This document shows positions 23,474 to 35,134 of a stretch of 64,000 nucleotides of DNA, one piece after another (position 1 is the stretch's first letter; each line of letters begins with the position of its first letter). The stretch covers positions 88,146,849-88,210,848 of the forward strand of contig CM042029.1 of NCBI GenBank assembly GCA_023525975.1, in the 5' to 3' direction. The position numbers and the translations under genes were made by a program. The notes under the pieces were generated by a model. The model was given only the letters and a program-made list of their open reading frames with translations. It ran no database searches and was not told the DNA's origin. The DNA comes from Smallanthus sonchifolius. Its lineage: Eukaryota; Streptophyta; Magnoliopsida; Asterales; Asteraceae.

Positions 23474-26400
23474 TCATCTTCCTCAACTTGAGACCCTGCA
23501 TAGACTTTTACCTTCATTTCATCCAGCTGTTTGGCATACAGCTGGATTGTCTGTTGTCTGAGAAGAATGGCTGCCTTTCTATCTTCATGCCTTTGTTTTT
23601 GAGCCATCTCTTCAGCCAACTCTTCTTCTTCTCTTTTCCTTCTTCTCTCTTCTTTCTCTTTCTTTTCCTTTTGCAACCTCTCTTCATCCTCTTTTGTCAT
23701 GATGCCCTTCCCTTTATTAACATTGGATGCCTCTGCTCTGGCTTCACTGATCACAGAAACAGCTGATTGTTGTGCTGTTGGGATCTCTGCCTTGGCTTCA
23801 TTGGCATGTTGAGAGGTAGATAAGGGAAGGTCTTCAGTTTGGCACTTAGGATCTGTAAGTTCTAGCAGCCTTTCTCCCACAGAGGATCTTGCTTCATAAG
23901 CTGCAGCGCAGATGTTAACTGGATGGGAATCTGAGTTGGAGTCAGTGTCAGAGGATGACACATCTTCTTCCTCATCAATCCTTCCTTCCTTCTCAAGGTG
24001 AGCTTTGATAATTGCTATCTTCGCCTGGCTTTCAAGGGAGTTGACATTGTAGATGTTAGCTTTTAGTAGATAGATCTTGTGGAGGAAATTTGTTGGTAGC
24101 TGAAGGATGTTCTCGGTGTTGATGATGAGAGCAGAACCATTGCTTAGGAAGAAAGCGTGGTCAAGGAGCCTAGTGCTTACCCATCCTAGCACGTCCGAGT
24201 CCTTGACCAGGAAGGCATACAGAAATCTTTGAAGGCCCAGAACTCCTTCTTCAGTGAGAAGACTGCTCCTTGTTATTGCAAGATTGTTGGGAGACAGTCT
24301 TCTATCTGCGGCCGACAAAGATTCAGGATAAGCTACCCGTCTTGCTGTTTGTAGGAGTCTTCTGAACTTAGGTAGATTATCCTCCATCAGGTCATAGAAC
24401 CTGCCAATGGCAAGTTCTGCTGAGAGATCCGTTGAAGAGTTGATGCAGTTAGATAGATATAGTTGTAGGACTTGGAGGGCATTGAGTGAGTTCCAGTTCA
24501 GCTCTTCTACTCCGCTGAACTCCCGTCCAATCCAGAACCTCTCAGCTGATCCATCATACCCCCAAGCTAGAATAGAGTCAAACTCTAGCTTCTTTGAAGA
24601 TTTGAAGATTTGGGGGGTAGTGGATTGACCTATGATGGCTGCTGCTTCAGGGATGATGCTGACCAATGTAGATGTTTGATCTTTGCCTTCAACATCAGTC
24701 AGCACTTCATCCACAGCCCTGACAACCAACTTCCAGTCTTTAGAGATCTCTTCTTTATCTTCTGATACTGGCAAGTCGTAGACCTGTACAAAAGCTGGCC
24801 TGTAAAGTGAGCTTTGGAAGGCAGCCTGCTCCTGTATCCAGTCTTCAAGGCTGTCTGTATCATCTTCCATAGAAACCATCTCCCCCTTTTTGGTTGCATT
24901 AGCAGACAGGTAAGCATCAGTCTGGGTGCCTACTGATACAAGAGAGGGAGAGGCTAAAGTTGGGCATTTATGGGCTTCATGCATAGCGACTTGGTGTCTT
25001 AGTTTGGACATTTCAGCCTCTAGCATAGCCACCCTGGCCGTCAATTCCATGTTATGAAGTTTCAGTCTGTCCTCATCCACAGTTGTGGAATCCTTGGACC
25101 CAGATGGGGCCGTAGGCCTAGCCTCAGCATCCCCATCACCCGTGGTTTCTTGGCGCCTGGGATTCCTCTCAGTGAAGGGAGTTTCCAAGGAAACACCCTC
25201 ACCATGAGTTGCCGTGGTCGAGGTCTTAAAGATGTTATCACTGTCCTCCTGGTCATTTGATGGACCAGTAGTAGTGACAGCCTCTTCCACATCCACTCTT
25301 TCAATACTCCCAGAGTGGACCTTCAAGGGTGAAGAACTTGGGCTGGGTGTTTCGGAAGCAAGACCAATCAGTACCCCCTTGATAGTGGTAGTTGGAGAAG
25401 GTACATCACTTTGGTCAGGTTCCTCTACACTTAAGTTCAAAGAAGAGAGGAATGGCTCGAAGGGCTGTTCTATGGATCCGGGAAGTGATCCTAATCCTAA
25501 TAGAGAGACTTCCGAAGGAGTCTCCCTAGCAATGTGGCTTTCCCTTATGGTATTCTCACCAGAATGTTGTGATTCTGAGTGAGGGATGTTGGCTTGGGTT
25601 TGGGCCTTGGAGGCACGAGAAGAAGGAGTTCTCTTGCCCCTTTTTTTTGTATATTTGGCTGCAACCGGGGCCCTGTGTTCCGGTTGAGCAATCAAACTGT
25701 GGGTGAGTAATGTATTTGCCTGTGCATCCTTAGTAGAATGCACAGGGGTTCGATCAAGGGAAACAGTAGTTTGAGTTTGTGGCAGTGAGGTGGAGGGTGT
25801 GGGATCAGTATCAGCTGGGTTTGCTGAACTGTCACCCTGGGCACTGTGCGTGTTCAACATTGTAGACAACAACGGAACATCGGCCCCTGAGAACTTTGAT
25901 GAAACTGTTCTCATGCTTTGAAAAATATTGTTCTTATGTCCCAAAATTGAGTAGATTCTTGCAGTTTTTGAGATTTCACCCCTTCTTGAACATTCTTGCT
26001 CAATGTTGAACACTTCCTGCAAGAATCTTGGGTACATAAAGAACTGAGATTTCACCCCTTCTTGAAGGTTGTATCTCAAACCTTCAAAAATGAGGTGGGA
26101 AAAATTAAAACCTGCTCCAGTTATCATACCGTGAATTGCCGACGCAAGTCCGGAGCTTAGTTGGTTCCAGCCACTCCTCTTTTGAGATATGCATTGGAGA
26201 AGAGTGTGGCAGAGATACTTCCATTTGGGACCCATGAGTGCCTTCTCTATCGTATACTCTGTTTGATTCCCAGTGTACCCTATGGATACAAAGGTCCTCA
26301 TGTATACGTCTCTTGGGTAAGAGAGGGCGTCCCCTTCATTCTGAAGCTTGAGGTGTTGGCGGAGCTTTGCTTCAGTGATGATCATTTCCTTACCGTCTAC

Positions 26401-26640
26401 TGTGCCTCTGATTTGAGGAGTGCCCTGTTCAGTAGAGTACACGGCTGAGCTCTAAAAATCTTCCATGTGTGAAGTATATATGGTTGGGTTGACGGTTCGG
26501 GCATGGTAAATTTTGGACCGACAGAGGAAGTCGATCATACCGTCGAAACCTTCGGACTTCTTGCCTTTTATTAGGTATGCAGTGAGGTTGTGGTATGGAG
26601 CAAACTTGTCGTTGGGGATGTTTATGTCGGCGACTGCCAT
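23474..26640 (-). pseudogene. 5' part of Copia post-pol (env-like) ORF
   Basis: I place the start at the ATG at 26640 (MAVADINIPNDKFAPYHN). A TAG at 26452-26454 interrupts it, and then the frame is open for over 970 codons to the nested Gypsy. The first part, up to about residue 240 (including KARIYSILGHKNN-like sequence and FSGADVPLLSTML), looks globular. The middle is serine/threonine/proline-rich and presumably disordered. Later there is a leucine-heptad segment (LKLHNMELTARVAMLEAEM) and a long KEK/ERRRK coiled coil near the end. No signal peptide, transmembrane anchor or known enzyme motif is seen. SIRE-type elements carry an extra ORF here, and this one is unusually long (about 1,400 codons overall). 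Confidence 0.65.
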
Positions 26641-26934
26641 TGTTATGGATTTGGAGGGAAGAAAGAAGGGTGTTTGAATGGTAGTTATGGAGGGTTTTGA
26701 ATGCTGTGGGGACGGGAGTGAAAGTGATGGGAGATAGGTTTGAAATAGAATGTGAAGAGGTTGAGGGAACGTTTGTGATGGTGATATAACGACAGACGAA
26801 GAAAAAGCAACCTTACTTGTACAGTACAACCTGTTTCACTTTTCGTTGTTACAGCTGTAATACACCAAGGCAGTCATGGAAGGGACTGACGGTAAATTTT
26901 ACAGCGGGTAAAAGTTAATTTAGACTTATGTTTA
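26641..26934. other. Copia internal DNA upstream of the env-like ORF
   Basis: The env-like frame remains open leftward of its ATG to about 26829, but the extra residues look like untranslated pyrimidine-rich leader. No separate gene is supported. Confidence 0.4.
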
Positions 26935-27240
26935 CCCATCAGCAGCAAACTTGGTTGCTGCTGAAAGATAAGAGTATCCGCAGCAAAATTGGTTGCAGCT
27001 GATGGATAAGCCTATCCGCTGCAAACTTGGTTGCTGCGGAAAGATAAGTCTGTCAGCAGCAGATTTTGCTGCTGAAAGGTTTAAAGATCTGCAGCAAAGG
27101 AATTGCTGCTGAAAGCCTTAAAGCTATCCGCAGGGAACATGTACCTGCTGATAACTTAAAGCTATCAGTGGCAAAACTTTTGCTGCTGATGCTTTTACCT
27201 GTCAGCAGCTGAAGGACAAAAATGCTGCTGACCCATAACT
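26935..27240. repeat. hairpin-rich spacer between pol and env-like ORF
   Basis: Degenerate alternating CAGCAG and GCTGCTG blocks with TATCCGC/TATCAGC variants recur about every 30-45 bp. They form many potential stem-loops resembling the LTR palindrome, and the spacing is irregular. The spacer follows the pol stop codon directly. Confidence 0.6.
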
Positions 27241-27296
27241 TTTATTTACAACAATGGACAAAAAGACACATTTTAAGGAGAAACTTGAGATGGATT

Positions 27297-30200
27297 TTAA
27301 TCAAAGTTCATCATACCAATTGATTCAACTAAATATCTGAATCTAGCTTCATCAAAAGGTTTTGTAAACAGATCAGCATATTGCTCATTTGTATGAACTT
27401 TGGTTAAAATAATTCTCCTTTTCTCAGCTTGATCTCTTATGAAATGGTACCTGATGTCGATGTGCTTTGTCTTTGAGTGCTGCGCCGGATTGTTTGTGAT
27501 AGAGATAGCACTCATGTTGTCAATGTGAATTGGAGTCTGCATGAAGGTCATTCCATAGTCAAGCATTTGATTTTGGATCCAAATGACCTGTGCACAGCAG
27601 CTTGAAGCTGCAATGTATTCTGCTTCAGCTGTTGAAGTAGAAACACATGTTTGCTTTTTGCATTGCCATGAGATGAGCCTTCCTCCAAGAAATTGACATC
27701 CCCCAGATGTGAACTTTTTGTCCAAGTTACAACCCCCATAGTCACTGTCAGTGTAGGCATAGAGATTGACATTTTCATTCTTTGGATACCATAGCCCAAG
27801 TTTTGGAGCTCCCTTTAGGTATCTAAGGATCCTTTTGACAGCTTGAAGCTGAGACACTTTTGGAGCTGCTTGAAATCTTGCGCAGAGACAAACTGCAAAC
27901 ATGATATCTGGTCTTGAGGCAGTGAGGTACATGAGAGACCCTATCATTGCTCGGTACTGATGTTGATCAGTGTCTTGTCCTTCTTTATCCGGAGATAATT
28001 GATGGTGCACTTGCATAGGAGTTCTTGCAGCAGAGCAGTCAGTCATTTTGAACCTCTCCAAGATGCTTTTGACATACTTGGATTGACTTATGAAGATTCC
28101 AGTTGGTACCTGTTTGACTTGAAGTCCTAAAAAGAAATTTAGTTCACCCATTGAAGTCATTTCAAATTTGGAATGCATCAGAACTTCAAAGTCTTTGCAG
28201 AGCTTCTTTCTTGTAGATCCAAAGATAATGTCATCATCATAAATCTGGACCAACAAAATTTCGCCCCCTTCATCTTTGATGAAAAGTGTCTGATCAATGG
28301 CCCCCCTTCTGAAGTTGTTGCTAAGTAGATATCCAGATAAAGTTTCATACCAGGCTCTTGGGGCTTGGTGTAAGCCATAGAGAGCTTTGTCCAGTTTTAA
28401 GACCTTATTTGGATGTGCAGGATCTACAAAGCCTGGAGGCTGTTTGACATAGACCTCTTCATCAATCGTGCCATACAGAAAGGCACTCTTCACATCCATT
28501 TGATAGACCATAAAGTTTTTGGATGCTGCATAAGCCAGAAAAATTCTAATGGCTTCCAGACGGGCAACAGGAGCAAAAACTTCATCATAGTCAATGCTTT
28601 CTTCTTGAGTGTAACCTTGAGCTACCAGTCTGGATTTGTTCTTGACTACGATGCCCCTCTCATCTTGCTTGTTTCTGAAGACCCATCTTGTTCCAATGGC
28701 TGTTTGACCAGGTGGAAGATCAACAAGCTTCCAAACATCTTGTCTTTTGAATTGCAGCAATTCTTCCTGCATTGCTTCAATCCAGCTGTTGTGCTTGAGA
28801 GCTTCATCAATCCTTTTGGGTTCCACCTGTGATAGAAAGCAAGAGAACAAACAAATGTTGGCTTCATGAGACTTACTTCTTGTCTGGATGCCTGTGTGGA
28901 CTTGGCCAATGATGTTTTCCAGAGGATGCTCTTTGTTTATTCTCTATGCAGGTATCACATCCAGCCGTATTCCCTCTTCAAGATTACTGTGGTTTAGATC
29001 AGGATTGTCTTCAGATGTGTGGAGAGGAGCTTGGAGGATCTGATCATTGTGTTCCACATAGTCAGCAGCATTAGCATCAGAGGCCTCTTCAGCATGAATT
29101 GAGGAGGCTTCATTTAGGATTTCATTGTCAGAGAGATTGCTGCTTGTGGTGTTGGATGTACCGGCTTCACCTGCACTGGCTTCAATAGCTTCTGCCACTG
29201 ATGGAGGATCAATGGATGGCCTTTTCATCCTGATGTAGGGACTGGGAAACTCCAGTCTGTAGTCAGAAGAAGAGGTTGAGGTAGAAGGTGTTGAGTTTGA
29301 AGAAGGAGGCTCCATATTTGAGAATATGAGGGGCTCAAATATCTGGGTGAAGGAGTCTATATCAAAAAGCCAGTTGGGACCTTTGCCTTGTTCACAGACA
29401 ATGTGTTCCCTGCATTCCACATTAGCAGATTCTTCCACAATCCGAGTCCTAGAATTGAACACTCGGTAGGCCTTCGATTGAGAGGAGTAACCCACAAAGT
29501 AACCTTCATCAGACTTTGCACCGAATTTAGGAAGAACTCCATGTGTGATGAGGATGGTACATGGACATCCAAAGGGCTTCAGGAAGCCAATGTAGGGAAC
29601 TCTTTTGAGCCATAGTTCATAGGGAGTTTTCTGGAGAGGCTTAACAATAAGGACTCTATTCTGCACATAACAAGCTGTGCTTACTGCTTCTGCCCAGAAA
29701 GTAAGGGTCAGCTTTGAGTCAGCCAGCATAGATCTTGCTGATTCAATCAGAGTCTTGTTTCTTCTTTCAGCAACCCCATTTTGTTGAGGAGTTCTTGGAG
29801 CACTGTACTGCCTTTCAATGCCCTTGCTCTCACAGAAACTGTTCAAAGTGTGATTTTTGAACTCTGTTCCCTGATCACACCTTATGATCTTTACCTTCAG
29901 ATTGCTTTGATTCTCTACCCTGAGAATATAGGATTTGAGAATCTCAGCAGTTTCATCTTTTGTTCTTAGGAAGAATACCCAAGAGAATCTGGAGAAGTCA
30001 TCAGTGATCACCAGACAGTAGGACTTTTTGCCCATTGACATGACATTTGTAAGACCAAAGAGATCCATATGTAGTAGCTGGAGAGGAGTGTCATTTGTGT
30101 TCAATGTCTTGGGCTTATGGGAACTCTTGTGTTGTTTTCCCTTCAAGCAGGCAATGCAGTGATCATCTAGCTGGAATTCTTTGTCAGGAAGCCCTCTGAC

Positions 30201-30713
30201 AAGATTGTCTTTCACTAATTTATTGATTGTTTTGATGTTAACATGGCTTAACCTCCTGTGCCAGAGAGCGGATTCATCAACTGATGCCTTTGATAGAAAA
30301 CATGAAACACAACCAGATGGAGTGACTTCATTCATGTCAAGCACATATAAGTTGTCCTTTCTTTGAGCAGTTAGGAGAATTTTCTCTGGCGGGGGTTTAG
30401 ATAGTCCAGGAGCTAACACAAAGCATTCTTTGTCAGTGAAGAGCATCCAATGCTTTTGATCACATACTTGGGAAACACTCATGAGATTGAAGTCAAGTTC
30501 TTTAACATAGTTGACTCTTTCAATGCTCATCCTTTCATTGGACACAGTGCCTTGTCCAGTGATAGATCCACCTTTTGAGTCACTCCTAAAGGCAACATAT
30601 CCTCCATTGAAATGTCTGAAGTTGGAGATGATGGACCTGTTGCCTGTCATGTGTCTGGAACAGCCGCTATCTACCACCCAGGTGTTATTCTTGTTACCTG
30701 GCTGTCCCTGCAC
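27297..30713 (-). pseudogene. Copia pol: protease, integrase, RT, RNase H
   Basis: One frame broken by a TAG at 28944-28946, just before HPLENIIG. Domains in order are: protease (VDSGCSRHMTG, residues about 14-24), integrase zinc finger (WHRRLSH ... CIAC) and core (HMDLFGLTNVMS, EFKNHTL, PQQNGVAERRNK), then RT ([41 protein letters not shown]) and RNase H ([28 protein letters not shown]). The RT catalytic box reads YDDD where YVDD is standard, a likely inactivating valine-to-aspartate change. The frame has no ATG near its start; it opens beside a splice-acceptor-like CAG at 30708. It differs in phase from gag, which ends 11 bases upstream. Confidence 0.92.
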
Positions 30714-30724
30714 ATGAAAGATAT

Positions 30725-33499
30725 TTAGTTAGTGGGAGTGGTCCAAGAGCTCTCCTTTTTGAAGAAAAGAGTTCTTGGACTTTCTGATTCATCATGCGTG
30801 CATTCAACAGCACCGATGATGATTTTGCTGACAGGAGCAGAGATTTTGGCTTTCCATTGCTTAAGTAGTGGTTTTCCAGTTCTCTTTTCTTTATCGGCTG
30901 TGGATTTGGCTTTGGCAGCTGATGAATTTGCTCTATCAGCAGCTGATTTTCCTGCTTGAGGTTTTGGCTTGTCAGCAGCGGCAGGTTTTGCTGCTGATGG
31001 CTTCAGCTTATCAGCTGCAGATGTTGCTGCTGATGGCCTTGGCCTTTCAGCAGCAGATTTTGCTTTTGCTGCTGAAGGCTTAGTTGGAGCAGCAGCAGAT
31101 TTAGTTTTTGCTGCTGACTGCTTTGTTTGAGCAGCAGCAGATTTGGTCGCTGCTGAAGGCTTTGCCTTTTGCTGCTGCTTGTGTTTTTCTGCAGTTTCAA
31201 CTCTTCTACTGGCTGCAGATGGCCTATCAACTGAAGTATGCTGATCCTTCTTTTGTTTATGCGCTGATTGAAGAAGGATCTGGTTGAAGGGGTTAAACTG
31301 ACATTTTGCAGCAAAGTGGTTTGATTCCCCACATATGATGCAAGACTGCTGAACTTTGGGCTGCTGCTTCCTTGGTGGAGAAGAAGAGTTTCTGAACTGA
31401 GTTTTCTTGGTCATAACTCTTCTAACCTGTTGCTGATTCTTCTGATTTGGCATGAACCGAGGCTTGGAGTTTGTGGGTCCTGATGTCTGTCCCTTTTCAA
31501 TGTTTAGCTTTCTTCCACCTGGAGGATAGCTGATCCTGATCTGTTTGAATGGTACAGGGGCTGGAACAGCTGGGAGAACAGTAGGTACTGGGACTCTATT
31601 CAGAACAGCTTCAGATGAGGCTGTACTGGTTTCATCATGGTCTGAGAAGGTTAACTCAGATTCTGATGAGGTAGTGCAGTCTTTAACAGGGGGTTCATCC
31701 ATTAGAGGATCAAGATTTCTGTTTGCAGTGTCGAGTTTTGCAACATCGAAGCTTGGTTCATAGATGGCAACATAGTCAGCTGGATGAGGAACAGTATTGT
31801 ACTGTTCCTTGCCATATCCAAGTCCTCCAAGCTTTACCTTTTCATGGACTTGAATATCTAGAAGTCTCTGTAGCTTTTTAGAAGAAAATTCATATTTTTC
31901 AACATGAACTTTCTGTTCTGCCAGATCAGCTCTGATTGATTTAAGTTTTACTAATAGATCATCAATCTGAGTTTCAAGATTGGTTTGTTCATGTTTTAGA
32001 GATGAAATCTCTTTCTTAAGGCATTCAATTTTTTCTTTGTAAGTGATTTCAACCTTTTTGAACTCAGATTTCATTTGAAGAAACTCTTCATTTTGATCTA
32101 TCAGATTTTGGTTATGCTTTCTATAACCTAAAACTTTGTCAAGGCAAGCTTGAGAGCAAAGATGTTCAAATACCTGAGGTGGTATCTCTACATTGTCTGC
32201 CATAAGTGCTTGGTTGGAGGCAGGAACATCTTCATATTGAAAACTCCAGTCAAAGTCTGAAGTTCCAACATTTGCACAGGCTGCAGTCTGTGCTGGAGTA
32301 GTTCCTTGCTGCTGCTGCTGCTACTGCCTGGGCTGACCTTGGTAACCTTGTCTTTGATGGCTAGCACCCTGATTGGCTTTAGGTGCCTTGCACTCCCTAG
32401 CAAAGTGACCCATTTGGTTACAGTTGTAACATCGGATCTTGCTTTTATCAAGCCCAACTCTGGTGTTTGAGTTGTTGCTTGGAACAGATCTCCCGGTTCT
32501 AGAATAGAACCTTTTTGCTCTGAGGGAGAGCATGGCATATGAGTGCTGAATATCCATTTCTTCAAGATCATCTGGATGAAAGCATTCCAGATCCTCTTTT
32601 ATGAAGTACATGCTGCTTGAGTTGTCAGAGACAAAAGCAGTAGAGGTTGGCTGTTGAGGAGGTGCCTCAAGAAGAAATGGTGATGAGTTAGATTGTGAAG
32701 CGGTTGGGGTCTGAGGGTGAGTAACGATGGGAGGATAGTAACTGCTTGCACTAGGACCGGAATGATCAGAGTGAAGCGCTGAGGAGGTAGTGGAGGAAGT
32801 GGTAGCTGATTGATAACTGGAGCTCCTTTCTTTAGCTTGAATCATTTCTAATTCATAGGTTTTGAGCATGCCAAAGAGCTCAGTCATCTGAAGAGTCTTC
32901 AGATTCTCTGTTCTTCTGATGGACACAGTGTATAATGTCCAACAACTAGGAAGAGATCTTATGAACTTCTTGAGAATGTCTTCATTCTCCAGCTTTACCT
33001 TGGAGCACTGCAGTTCACCTACAAGATAGGTAAATCTGTTATATAAAATAGTTAAGGACTCACCTTCCCTCCAGACGAAGTTCTTATACTGCTACTTCAG
33101 TATGTCCCTTCTGTTCTCTTTGACTTCTTCAGAGCCAGCAAACATCTTCTCCAGCACCTCCCAGAGCTCCTTGGCAGTTTTGTAGCTTCTGAAGTTGTGA
33201 AAAACTTCATTTGGAAGGCACATTTGGATGGCTCCTAGTGCCTTGAAGTCCACCTCCATTTTCTTGATGTCCTCTTCAGAGTACTTGGAGGTTTCTTTCG
33301 GGACTTGTATCCCTCCACCATCAGCAGAGGCCACCATGGGAATATATGGACCCTCCTTGATGGATCTCCACATTCCGTATTCCTGGTAACAGAAGAAGCT
33401 TTCCATGCGATTTTTCTACATGTCATAGTCTTCTCCAGATACCAACCTTGGTGGTCGGTTGATGCTGCCAATATCTTCAAAGCCATTGCTCTGTGCCAT
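30725..33499 (-). pseudogene. Copia gag, with two zinc knuckles and a SAAK-rich tail
   Basis: ATG at 33499 (MAQSNGFEDIGSINRPPRL) and TAA at 30725-30727 give about 925 codons in one phase. Three TAGs interrupt it (33416-33418, 33092-33094, 32321-32323). The N-terminal half is the retrotransposon Gag/UBN2-type capsid region (AKELWEVLEKMF, then TELFGMLKTYELEM after the second stop). The first CCHC knuckle is CYNCNQMGHFAREC. A coiled coil follows (SEFKKVEITYKEKIECLKKE), then a second knuckle CIICGESNHFAAKC. The last 130 residues are a basic low-complexity tail of repeated KPSAAK/KSAAA units encoded by CAGCAG-type DNA like that in the LTRs. Confidence 0.85.
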
Positions 33500-33594
33500 T
33501 TTTGTTTTGATTTTGGGTGACTTGATCAAAGAGAGAGTTTAGAATAGAACCGGAGATGATTAGACAAAAGTTAGTTTGTTTAATCTGAGCCAAA

Positions 33595-33606
33595 GCTCTG
33601 ATACCA
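33595..33606 (-). other. Copia primer-binding site (initiator Met-tRNA)
   Basis: On the minus strand this reads TGGTATCAGAGC, two bases inside the 5' LTR edge at 33609. Confidence 0.9.
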
Positions 33607-33608
33607 CT

Positions 33609-34330
33609 TGTAGGATCGTGAGAATACAAGATGATTCTGTTCTTAGTTGAGGTTGGCGGAAACAAAATCAACTACACAATTTATAATCAAGTAAACACAA
33701 AGAATACTGATAAACACTGTTGTATTAAGCTTTTGTGAATGCAAAGACTACAAGTGAGAAACTCAATGAATAAGTATGACAAGCACTACAAGCACACTTA
33801 CAATGAAGTGGCAACTCAGTATTTATAGTAACTTAGAATCAAGACAGACCCTTGATTCTAAGGATCAGATCGAACACAATCCGTTGATCTTGTTTATTAA
33901 TTTACATTACACGTAAAGGCTAATCTAGTTAACTTTACTGAAACGTTTTCTTTATTCATGATTGTTTGCATGCTTGGAGAAGTGTATTGTTGTCCGTCAT
34001 TGGTTGACCATAGCGGTTCCTTTTGCTTTGAGTCTGTCAGTTGCTTTTGCAGAAAGGTGTCAGAGACGCTTGGCCTGGATAGTCAGCTGCAACGTTTGGT
34101 TTTCAGTGAATAGAGCTATCAGCTGCAAAGAGTGAAGGTTGCTGCTGGTAAGCCTATCAGCAGCAAACATGGATGACCGCTGCTGATAAGCCTATCAGCA
34201 GCAACTTGTGCTGAATGCTGCTGATAAGCCTATCAACAGCAACTTGTACTGAATGCTGCTGATAAGCCTATCAGCAGCAGCAGCATTTGTACTTAGAATA
34301 ATTTTGTAACAATCAGTCTTTGGTTCTACA
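33609..34330 (-). repeat. Copia 5' LTR (722 bp)
   Basis: TGTAGG...TCTACA, homologous to 13181-13972. Its palindromic array (34141-34286) has two full 38-bp units plus a final one ending in extra CAG triplets. One unit has CAACAGC instead of CAGCAGC. Confidence 0.9.
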
Positions 34331-34561
34331 GAACTACTGAATGTAACTCACCGAATGTGTATAAATATTGTGTGATATATATACATATATTGTTAAGAAA
34401 CTGTATATTGTATAATTGTTGTCATCCACTGAGTAAAACCCAATTTACTCAGGTGTAAATTTTCTTGTTATGTACGTTAGGTTACAAAGTTATCCAGGAG
34501 GAATTGAAAAGAGGGCTCGAGGGTATTAAAGATCAATAGTTTTCTTTAAACAAAATTAATT

Positions 34562-34988
34562 AGGCAAATTAGTTTTTAATAATCCGAATTATAACTCATT
34601 GGCTGACAATAATCCAAACTAGCAGTTTGGTTGATGTTAATCTTAACTTTCACTTTTGTTGTCAATGACAGCACTAGTACCATAATTATCACATATTTAC
34701 AATTGATTCCCACTAGATTCCGCTTGTACTTGTCAATGACAGCACTAGTACCATAATTATCACATATTTACAATCGATTCCCACTAGATTCCGCTTGTAC
34801 GTTTCTCCGTTTAATTTAAAATCGTCATTTTGACCGAAAATAAGTGTAAAATCTATGATGATTATGTTACAGGGACTGTCATTGACAACAAAAGTGAAAG
34901 TTAAGATTATCACCAGCTAAACTGTTAGTTTAGTTTAGGTTATTATCAACCAATGAGTTATAATTTAGATTATTAAAACCAATTCGCC
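34562..34988. mobile_element. MITE with about 100-bp terminal inverted repeats
   Basis: The left arm (34562-34675) and right arm (about 34877-34988) are inverted copies containing TTATAACTCATTGG and CTTTCACTTTTGTTGTCAAT. Between them a unit of about 68 bp with CAGCACTAGTACCATAATTA is present twice in tandem (about 34663-34800). It is non-coding. The long inverted repeats suggest a Mutator-type or foldback element; the target duplication is unclear. Confidence 0.65.
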
Positions 34989-35134
34989 AATGAATTATTT
35001 TGTACTTTATTTTGATTTTATTTGAAAATTAATGTAATATTTTATTATTAATGAATTATAGTATTGAATTCTGATTAATGTATAACTAACACATGAACCC
35101 TAGTTACAACGGGGTGTTAGGTGAGAGTTGATGC

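Larger units (their letters stand above)
13181..34330 (-). mobile_element. Ty1/Copia retrotransposon, SIRE/Maximus-type, with nested Gypsy
   Basis: Its LTRs lie at 13181-13972 and 33609-34330, with GAACT target duplications at 13176-13180 and 34331-34335. The element reads on the minus strand. The order is 5' LTR (right), initiator-Met primer site, gag with two zinc knuckles, protease-integrase-RT-RNaseH (integrase before RT, the Copia order), a hairpin-rich spacer, a very long extra ORF after pol, a polypurine tract, and the 3' LTR. The post-pol ORF and size (about 12.8 kb without the nested Gypsy) fit the SIRE/Maximus lineage. By eye the LTRs differ by about seven substitutions plus two copies of a 38-bp repeat, so the insertion is fairly recent. 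All coding regions carry stops. Confidence 0.9.

Noticed and set aside
24407..25582. Plus-strand frames over the env-like ORF
   Set aside because: Shadow frames opposite a long real frame with a coherent protein.
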